Assembly (NCBI GenBank): GCA_934675695.1
Contig: CAKURN010000077.1
Location: 1 to 6,732 of the forward strand
DNA: 6,732 nucleotides
Source of the DNA: an uncultured Candidatus Melainabacteria bacterium
GTDB lineage: Bacteria; Cyanobacteriota; Vampirovibrionia; Gastranaerophilales; Gastranaerophilaceae
Direction of reading: 5' to 3'
The notes beneath the pieces were generated by a model that was given only the letters and a program-made list of their open reading frames with translations, had not been told where the DNA came from and did no database searches. Below, piece by piece: positions 1-5,059 of the stretch (position 1 is the first letter of the stretch; each line of letters starts with the position of its first letter). The position numbers and the translations under genes are program-made.

Positions 1-1
1 T

Positions 2-1165
2 CTTGTACAAGAAAATGATTACAAATCAGCACGATTTAAGTTTTTAAAATTATTAGAAACTGAACCTTTTAACTCAGAAGCACTTTATATGTGTGCTTTA
101 TGTTCAACAAGACTAAAAAAATACCAAGAAGCTGTTGAATACTGTAAAAAAAGCATTAGTATAGAACCTCAAAAAATAGACAATTATTTGTTAATTGCAG
201 AATGTTATTTGAATTTAGAAAAGAAAGAAGACTGTTTTAAAGTCTTTGAAGATGCGGAAAACAAAATAAAAAAAGATTGGAGATTTTACAATTCTTGGGC
301 TTTGTCTTTGCAGTATTACAATTTTTTTGAAGAATCTGTTGAAAAATTCAAAAAATCGATTGAGCTGGACGATAGCCAAAACTGCGTCTACAATGCTCTT
401 GCAAATTCTTTAATAAGACTAAACAAGCTAGATGATGCAAAAACCTACATAAAAAAAGTTTTATCAAACGACAAAAATTCTGCTTCTTCTTATTTTAATT
501 TAGGACAAATATTGCTAAAACAACAAATATATGATGAAGCGATAGACAACTTCAAAAGAGCAGTCACACTGGATAAAACCCTAATAAAAGCGTATGGTAA
601 TATTGCACTATGCTATGATTCGCTAAATGAAAAAGACAAAGCTATAAAATACTGGCTCAAGGCTATTGAATATGACAAAAACGATAAAAATAGCCTTATC
701 AATCTTTCTCTTGAATATTTAAAAAAAGAAGAAGATATAGAAGAAAACAAAACGAAAGCAATCAGATATGCGAGAACGGCTTGGGAAATAGACAAAAATG
801 ACGTTAATATGAATTTCAAATACGGGCTTGTTTTGATGCAAAGCGGTGAATTTTATCGTGCAATAGAAAGATTGGAAGACGCCTTTAGACTCAATAACGA
901 AGACAAAAAGCCCCAAATGGCGATTTCTGAATGTTATTTAAAATTGAACAAGCCAAACCAAGCACTTGAAAATCTAAATAAATATATTGATGAAAATTCT
1001 CAAGAAAAAGACTATTTGATGCTCAAATTGTTGATTTTAACTAAAATATACGAAAATGAAAAAAATGAAAATTTAAAATTAACAATAATTGAAATTTGTG
1101 ATAAAATACTTGAGAAATATGGCGAAAACCATATTGTGTCTGTAGCGAAGCAATCTATGATGTAA
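2..1165 (+). CDS. TPR-repeat protein, 5' end outside the window
   Basis: Partial protein of 387 visible residues built almost wholly from tetratricopeptide repeats. The reading frame is open from base 2 to the TAA at 1163-1165. The codons before the first ATG (89) already read as a TPR helix pair (for example LVQENDYKSARF), so the true start lies upstream and 89 is an internal Met (residue 30). I can place about ten 34-residue units: a partial one at 1-22, then roughly 24-57, 58-91, 92-125, 126-159, 160-193, 194-227, 228-265 (with a short charged insert), 266-301 and 302-335, followed by a helical tail. Clear TPR signatures are YNALANSLIRLNKLDDA, YFNLGQILLKQQIYDEAI and AYGNIALCYDSLNEKDKAI. 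No membrane segment or catalytic domain is visible. TPR arrays are protein-binding scaffolds, and the partner is unknown. A different N-terminal domain could lie upstream. It precedes lysC by 23 bases on the same strand, which suggests co-transcription but does not give a function. Confidence 0.88.
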   Translation, partial: LVQENDYKSARFKFLKLLETEPFNSEALYMCALCSTRLKKYQEAVEYCKKSISIEPQKIDNYLLIAECYLNLEKKEDCFKVFEDAENKIKKDWRFYNSWALSLQYYNFFEESVEKFKKSIELDDSQNCVYNALANSLIRLNKLDDAKTYIKKVLSNDKNSASSYFNLGQILLKQQIYDEAIDNFKRAVTLDKTLIKAYGNIALCYDSLNEKDKAIKYWLKAIEYDKNDKNSLINLSLEYLKKEEDIEENKTKAIRYARTAWEIDKNDVNMNFKYGLVLMQSGEFYRAIERLEDAFRLNNEDKKPQMAISECYLKLNKPNQALENLNKYIDENSQEKDYLMLKLLILTKIYENEKNENLKLTIIEICDKILEKYGENHIVSVAKQSMM

Positions 1166-1177
1166 AAATCCTTAAAA

Positions 1178-1184
1178 AAGAGGT
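1178..1184 (+). promoter_or_regulatory. Ribosome binding site of lysC
   Basis: AAGAGGT lies in the 23-base gap after the TPR gene, and its GAGGT matches the anti-Shine-Dalgarno consensus. The GAGG core ends 5 bases before the ATG at 1189. It selects that ATG over the out-of-frame ATG at 1185. Confidence 0.7.
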
Positions 1185-1188
1185 ATGA

Positions 1189-2451
1189 ATGGGACTTGTA
1201 GTTCAAAAATTCGGTGGCACTTCTGTTGCTGATATAGAAAAAATAAAAAACGTAGCAAATGCTGTAATTAAAGAAAAGAAAAACGGAAATTCTGTTGTCG
1301 TTGTTGTTTCTGCAATGGGACATACAACAGACAATTTGGTTAAAATGGCAAAAGAAATAACTTCTTCTCCATCAGAAAGAGAAATGGATATGCTAATGTC
1401 AACCGGAGAACAGATTTCTATGTCTTTGCTTGCAATGGCGATTAATGAAATGGGCTATAGTGCAATCAGTATGACCGGTTTACAAGCCGGTATAAAAACA
1501 GAAGATTGCCACATGAGAGCAAGAATTGTTGATATTGATACATCTAATATGAAAGTCCACTTAAATGACGGCAAAATCGTCATTGTTGCGGGATTTCAGG
1601 GTGTTTGCGGAAATAATGAAATAACTACACTGGGTAGAGGTGGTTCAGATACAACAGCTGTCGCTTTAGCTTGTGCATTAAATGCTGATAGATGTGACAT
1701 ATATTCTGATGTAGAAGGCGTTTATACAACTGACCCCAGAATAGTAGCTACTGCACAAAAACTGTCTAAAATTTCTTACGAAGAAATGCTAGAACTAGCC
1801 AGAGTAGGTGCTAATGTACTTCACCCTCGTTCTGTTGAAACGGCAAAATTACACAATATGCCAATGAGAGTCAGAAGCTCTTTTAAACTCGATGATTTAG
1901 GAACTTTAATAATAGGAGTTGATGAAATGGAATTAACAAAACCCGTTACAGGTGTTGCCAGTGACAAATCGCAATTGAGAATAGTCATTTGTGATATCGT
2001 AGATGAACCGGGTAATGCTGCTCGTTTGTTCAATTTGCTTGCTGAACACAATTTGAGTGTTGATATGATTATTCAATCTTATGCAAGAAACTCCAAAAAC
2101 ACAAACGACATAGCGTTTACAATTGCAAAAGATGATTTTGACAAATTCAATTCTATAAAAGACAAAATTTCTTCTATCCTTTCTGCTACAAATATCTTCA
2201 TTGATGAAGATATAGCAAAAATCTCGATAGTTGGTGCAGGCATGATAGACAGACCCGGTATTGCTGCAAAAATGTTTGATACATTGGCACAAAACAAAAT
2301 AAACATCAAAATGATTTCAACAAGCGAAATTAAAATCAGTTGCTTAATTGAAAAGAAATATTCACAAGCTGCAATAAAAGCTCTTGCAGAAGTGTTTAAC
2401 TTAGATGGAGCTCAAGTTGCTGATGTAAAGGGCGATTTGCCAACTTTGTAA
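1189..2451 (+). CDS. lysC: Aspartate kinase (monofunctional, two ACT domains)
   Basis: Phosphorylates L-aspartate with ATP to 4-phospho-aspartate, the committed step to lysine, diaminopimelate, threonine and methionine, in the cytoplasm. The 420-residue length matches the monofunctional class of Bacillus LysC and Corynebacterium LysC. The catalytic kinase domain (about 1-245) shows the N-terminal KFGGTS motif (7-12), VSAM (40-43), STGEQIS (71-77), TTLGRGGSDTTA (146-157) and the nucleotide-binding DIYSDVEGVYTTDPR (170-184). Two ACT domains follow, about 260-335 (DEPGNAARLFNLLAEHNLSV) and 342-405 (DRPGIAAKMFDTLAQ, TSEIKISCLI). In this class they bind lysine and/or threonine for feedback inhibition; the actual effector here is inferred, not seen. 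The start is supported by the GAGGT site and by KFGGTS sitting at its usual distance. No riboswitch space exists upstream because the TPR gene abuts. An internal start at Met247 probably yields a separate beta subunit (see its own entry). The gene ends in TAA followed directly by another in-frame TAA and the tilS ATG. Confidence 0.97.
   Translation: MGLVVQKFGGTSVADIEKIKNVANAVIKEKKNGNSVVVVVSAMGHTTDNLVKMAKEITSSPSEREMDMLMSTGEQISMSLLAMAINEMGYSAISMTGLQAGIKTEDCHMRARIVDIDTSNMKVHLNDGKIVIVAGFQGVCGNNEITTLGRGGSDTTAVALACALNADRCDIYSDVEGVYTTDPRIVATAQKLSKISYEEMLELARVGANVLHPRSVETAKLHNMPMRVRSSFKLDDLGTLIIGVDEMELTKPVTGVASDKSQLRIVICDIVDEPGNAARLFNLLAEHNLSVDMIIQSYARNSKNTNDIAFTIAKDDFDKFNSIKDKISSILSATNIFIDEDIAKISIVGAGMIDRPGIAAKMFDTLAQNKINIKMISTSEIKISCLIEKKYSQAAIKALAEVFNLDGAQVADVKGDLPTL
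1914..1918 (+). promoter_or_regulatory. Internal Shine-Dalgarno site within lysC
   Basis: AGGAG inside the lysC coding region lies 8 bases before an in-frame ATG (1927), at the boundary between the kinase and ACT domains. Its match and spacing are as good as those of any true gene start in this window. Aspartokinases of this family are known to use an internal start at this place. Confidence 0.55.
1927..2451 (+). CDS. lysC: Probable aspartate kinase beta subunit from an internal in-frame start
   Basis: In-frame internal start at Met247 of LysC, predicted to give a 174-residue protein that consists only of the linker and the two ACT regulatory domains. Seen directly: ATG at 1927, AGGAG at 1914-1918 with 8-base spacing, and the product beginning MELTKPVTGVASDKSQ just before the first ACT domain. 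Known of the family: Bacillus subtilis aspartokinase II and Corynebacterium glutamicum aspartokinase are alpha2beta2 enzymes. Their beta subunit is made from an internal start at about residue 246-250 of the same gene and carries the regulatory ACT domains. The position and size here match that arrangement closely. That this organism makes the beta protein is inferred. The alternative is a chance AGGAG from a Gly-Val codon pair (GGA GTT). Confidence 0.55.
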   Translation: MELTKPVTGVASDKSQLRIVICDIVDEPGNAARLFNLLAEHNLSVDMIIQSYARNSKNTNDIAFTIAKDDFDKFNSIKDKISSILSATNIFIDEDIAKISIVGAGMIDRPGIAAKMFDTLAQNKINIKMISTSEIKISCLIEKKYSQAAIKALAEVFNLDGAQVADVKGDLPTL

Positions 2452-2454
2452 TAA

Positions 2455-3378
2455 ATGCAAAAAGTTTTAGAAAATTTTTTATTAAATAATCAAATTGAAG
2501 ACACAAAAGTAATTGTCGGGTTTTCAGCCGGACCGGATAGTGTGTGTCTTGGGCATTTGTTTTCAAAAATAAAAGAAAAATACAAACTAGATGTGATTTT
2601 GGCTTATTTTAACCATGGCTGGAGAAAAGAAGCCAAAGAAGAAGAATTATTTACGGAAAAATTCGCAAACGATTTCGGGTTTTCTTTTGAAATAGGAAAA
2701 GCTAAAGAAAATGCCAAAAAAACAGAAGAAATAGCTAGAGAATTAAGGTATGAATTTTTTGAAAATGTAGCAATCAAATACAATTCAAAATTTGTATTTT
2801 TAGCTCACAACAAAAATGACAATATAGAAACTCTAATCTATAGAATAATAAAAGGCACTTCTATTGCCGGTCTGTGTGCTATTCCAAAAATTCGAGATAT
2901 TTATTATAGACCTTTACTTGATGTCACTAAGAAAGAAATTTTTGATTATTTGAAAAAAAACAAACTTGATTACAAAATCGACAGTTCTAACGAAAATTCA
3001 AAATATAAAAGAAATCTGATAAGAAACAAAATTCTTCCGATTTTTGAAGAAATAAACCCAAAATATATTGATTCTATAAATAATTTGATTTTAAATTCTA
3101 TTCAATCTTCAAAAATAATTCAAAAAGAAATAGAAAAAACAAAACAAGAAATTTTTCAAGAAGACAAAATTTTTTATGAAAAATATACAAATTTAAAACA
3201 AGAAATACGTCTTGAGATTTTGAATGATTTTATTGGCGGTTATTTGAAATATCGAAACAGGAAAAATCTTTTGATGTATGATGATTTTATTATGCAAAAC
3301 AAATGCTCAAAAACTTCCCTTAATCAAAACTGTTTTTTGAGAACAAGAAGAAAAATGATATTTATAGAAAAAAGGTAA
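2455..3378 (+). CDS. tilS: tRNA(Ile)-lysidine synthetase, short form
   Basis: ATP-dependent enzyme that converts the wobble cytidine of the CAU-anticodon tRNA-Ile to lysidine, so that it reads AUA and is charged with isoleucine. The 307 residues cover the N-terminal PP-loop ATPase domain plus a short helical part. This is about the size of the compact Aquifex-type enzyme (about 310) and much shorter than the E. coli enzyme (432), so the extra C-terminal tRNA-binding domains appear absent. Visible motifs are the PP-loop SAGPDS (24-29, usually SGGxDS), NHGWR (53-57), ARELRYEFF (94-102), HNKNDNIET (118-126, usually HHxDDQxET), IKGTSIAGL (132-140), YRPLL (151-155) and the tRNA-recognition stretch DSSNENSKYKRNLIRNKILP. 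Start: this ATG is the only one that keeps the N-terminus, and no Shine-Dalgarno site precedes it. It begins 3 bases after lysC, so translational coupling is likely. AUA codons are frequent throughout the window (at least 15 in lysC alone), so its product is needed to translate its neighbours. Confidence 0.94.
   Translation: MQKVLENFLLNNQIEDTKVIVGFSAGPDSVCLGHLFSKIKEKYKLDVILAYFNHGWRKEAKEEELFTEKFANDFGFSFEIGKAKENAKKTEEIARELRYEFFENVAIKYNSKFVFLAHNKNDNIETLIYRIIKGTSIAGLCAIPKIRDIYYRPLLDVTKKEIFDYLKKNKLDYKIDSSNENSKYKRNLIRNKILPIFEEINPKYIDSINNLILNSIQSSKIIQKEIEKTKQEIFQEDKIFYEKYTNLKQEIRLEILNDFIGGYLKYRNRKNLLMYDDFIMQNKCSKTSLNQNCFLRTRRKMIFIEKR
3370..3376 (+). promoter_or_regulatory. Ribosome binding site of hpt
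   Basis: AAAAGGT overlaps the last codons and stop of tilS. The GG ends 5 bases before the hpt ATG at 3381. It is a moderate match. Confidence 0.5.
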
Positions 3379-3380
3379 AA

Positions 3381-3914
3381 ATGGAAAAAGACATCAAAGA
3401 TTTAAAAGTTCTTATAGATTCAAACAAATTAAAAGAAAGAATTAAACAAGTCGCTTCTGAAATAAATTCCAGTTACGACAACAACGAAGTTTTGAATTTG
3501 ATTTGTGTTTTAAGAGGGGCAGTAATGTTTTTTACGGAACTGTCTAAATACCTGAAAATGCCTGTCAAAATGGAGTTTGTGTCTTTATCCAGCTATGGAA
3601 ACAATGAACAATCAACAGGACAAATAAAATCTTTCAATCTTAATTTGCCAAAATTTGAAAACGAAAATGTTTTGGTTGTAGAAGATATCGTTGATACAGG
3701 GCTTACGCTTGATTTTTTGTTGAAATTTATAAAACACAAATGCAAAGCAAAAGATGTAAGACTCGCTGTGTTGTTTGACAAAAAATGTGCCAGAAAATAC
3801 GATGTCGTACCTGATTTTTCTGCGTTTGATATAGATAACAAATTTATTGTAGGTTTTGGGCTTGATTATTGTGAATTGTATAGAAATCTGGATTATATCG
3901 GGTATTTTGAATAA
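3381..3914 (+). CDS. hpt: Hypoxanthine phosphoribosyltransferase
   Basis: Purine salvage enzyme of the cytoplasm: transfers the phosphoribosyl group of PRPP to hypoxanthine (often also guanine) to form IMP (GMP). The 177 residues match the usual bacterial length of 175-185. Type I PRTase features are visible in order: LRGA (44-47, the pyrophosphate-binding loop), the mobile-loop SLSSYG (68-73), the PRPP-binding signature VLVVEDIVDTGLTL (97-110) with acidic pair Glu101-Asp102 and likely catalytic base Asp105, a Lys at 134/135 for purine O6 contact, and KFIVGFGLDYCELYRNL (154-170). In that last stretch Phe155 should stack on the base, Asp162 should bind the metal and Arg168 the pyrophosphate, by analogy with human HGPRT. 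These residues favour the hypoxanthine/guanine family over xanthine (gpt) or adenine (apt) enzymes; exact base preference cannot be read. It starts 2 bases after tilS, a pairing well known in Firmicutes, where ftsH often follows. Here sbcD follows instead, after 2 bases. Confidence 0.95.
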   Translation: MEKDIKDLKVLIDSNKLKERIKQVASEINSSYDNNEVLNLICVLRGAVMFFTELSKYLKMPVKMEFVSLSSYGNNEQSTGQIKSFNLNLPKFENENVLVVEDIVDTGLTLDFLLKFIKHKCKAKDVRLAVLFDKKCARKYDVVPDFSAFDIDNKFIVGFGLDYCELYRNLDYIGYFE

Positions 3915-3916
3915 AA

Positions 3917-5059
3917 ATGAAATTTTTACATTTAGCTGATTTGCATATAGGAAAAAAAGTAAACGATATTTCAATGATACAAGAGCAAAAAAACGCTCTC
4001 AATCAAGCACTAAATTTGATTGATAGAGATGATATTGATTTTGTTATTGTAGCAGGCGATGTCTTCGATAGGCCTATACCTTCTATTTCAGCTTTAGAAG
4101 TTTTTAGTGATTTTTTGGTAGAAATAGAAAAAAGAAACAAAAAAATATTCATTATTTCAGGCAATCACGACAATTTAGAAAGACTTTCTTACCTTTCAAA
4201 ATTGCTCAAAAAGAACAATATTTATTTTTCAGATACTTTCAATGGAAAACTGGAAAAATTTGAACTGGAAAATAATGTGAATATTTTTCTTTTGCCTTAT
4301 TTATATCCTGCTATAATTAGAAAATTCTACCCAAAAGCCGAAATCAACAACTATACCGATGCAATAAAGACGGTAATTGGAAATACAAATTTAGATAAAG
4401 AAAAATTCAATATTTTAGTTGCTCACCAGTTTGTTTGCGATTGTGAAAACGAATATATTCAATCAGATAGCGAAGAAAAATCAGTCGGTGGTGTTGATAT
4501 AGTAGAGTCTTCTGTTTTTGAAGATTTTGACTATGTTGCATTGGGGCATTTGCATTGTCCTCAAAAAATTAAAAAGGAAAAAATTCGCTATAGCGGTTCA
4601 TTGTTAAAGTATTCTTTTTCAGAAATTAATCAGAAAAAAGTTTTTACAATTGTTGAAATAAATGATAAAAAAGAAATAAATATTTCCTTTGAAAAAATAG
4701 ATTTTCTCCATGAAATGAAAGAATACAAGGGCTATATAGAAGAATTTTTAAACAGTGATTTTTATTCAAAAATAAAAACAGATGATTATATTCATTTTAT
4801 TTTAAAAGATGAAGAAGTTATTGATGCAAAAAAGAAACTGTCTTTAATTTATCCTAATATTATGCTTCTTGATTTTGACAATATTTTTACAAGAAGTTCA
4901 AATGTTGTGTTTAATCTAAAAAATACGAAAAACAAAACGATTCTTGAGCACTTTGAAGATTTTTACAAACTTCAATCTGAAAAAGAAATTGATGAAAATA
5001 AAAAAGAAATCTTAATAAAACTAATAAATTCAAAAGGAGAAACTGAATGCGACCAATAA
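3917..5059 (+). CDS. sbcD: SbcD nuclease subunit (Mre11 family)
   Basis: Mn-dependent phosphoesterase subunit of the SbcCD complex. Together with the SbcC ATPase it is a double-strand exonuclease and single-strand endonuclease that cuts DNA hairpins, palindromes and protein-blocked ends. The 380 residues are near the usual 375-410. The calcineurin-like phosphoesterase motifs are all intact: HLADLHIG (5-12; Asp8, His10), AGDVFDR (46-52; Asp48), SGNHD (81-85; Asn83 metal ligand, His84 catalytic), VAHQF (168-172; His170) and GHLH (210-213; His211, His213). The family-typical IRYSGSLLKYSFSE follows (223-236), then a less conserved C-terminal cap and SbcC-binding region. The ATG is fixed by the N-terminal metal motif. 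It lies 2 bases after the hpt stop and has no recognisable Shine-Dalgarno site, so reinitiation after hpt is likely. The 3' end overlaps sbcC by 13 bases and contains the sbcC ribosome binding site. Confidence 0.97.
   Translation: MKFLHLADLHIGKKVNDISMIQEQKNALNQALNLIDRDDIDFVIVAGDVFDRPIPSISALEVFSDFLVEIEKRNKKIFIISGNHDNLERLSYLSKLLKKNNIYFSDTFNGKLEKFELENNVNIFLLPYLYPAIIRKFYPKAEINNYTDAIKTVIGNTNLDKEKFNILVAHQFVCDCENEYIQSDSEEKSVGGVDIVESSVFEDFDYVALGHLHCPQKIKKEKIRYSGSLLKYSFSEINQKKVFTIVEINDKKEINISFEKIDFLHEMKEYKGYIEEFLNSDFYSKIKTDDYIHFILKDEEVIDAKKKLSLIYPNIMLLDFDNIFTRSSNVVFNLKNTKNKTILEHFEDFYKLQSEKEIDENKKEILIKLINSKGETECDQ
5033..5039 (+). promoter_or_regulatory. Ribosome binding site of sbcC
   Basis: AAAGGAG lies within the last codons of sbcD, 7 bases before the ATG at 5047. 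It is the strongest Shine-Dalgarno match of the window and fixes the sbcC start inside sbcD. Confidence 0.8.

Noticed and set aside
199..960. Similar DNA stretches within the TPR gene (for example around 199-225 and 927-952)
   Set aside because: They reflect the repeated protein unit (ECYLNLEK and ECYLKLNK) with diverged codons, not a recent DNA repeat or mobile element.
1012..1323. Minus-strand open frame of 103 codons across the TPR-lysC junction, and similar minus-strand frames at 613-819, 719-916, 1821-2051, 1933-2292, 2079-2309, 3593-3841, 3612-3974, 4911-5162, 5391-5633, 5768-6013 and 5832-6038
   Set aside because: All lie antisense to strongly supported genes, are rich in Phe/Ile/Ser/Tyr as expected from the complement of Lys/Glu/Asn-rich coding DNA, and show no family motifs.
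1474..1491. Near-perfect inverted repeat (ACCGGTTTACAAGCCGGT) inside lysC
   Set aside because: It encodes the conserved TGLQAG stretch of aspartate kinases, sits mid-gene and lacks a T-run after it, so it is neither a terminator nor a clear operator.
2953..2961. A-run followed by C in tilS in the phase of a -1 slippery heptamer (A AAA AAC)
   Set aside because: The -1 frame meets a TGA within three codons, no stimulatory stem is evident, and runs of seven or eight A are common across this window. The tilS frame continues normally through conserved motifs.
3775..3803. TTGACA, 17-base spacer, TACGAT inside hpt, about 115 bases before sbcD: a possible sigma70-type promoter
   Set aside because: TTGACA also occurs at 2138 and 4875 as part of Phe-Asp or similar codons, the -10 match is only 4 of 6, and AT-rich DNA gives many such hits. 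It is worth remembering only if transcript mapping shows a start near 3810.
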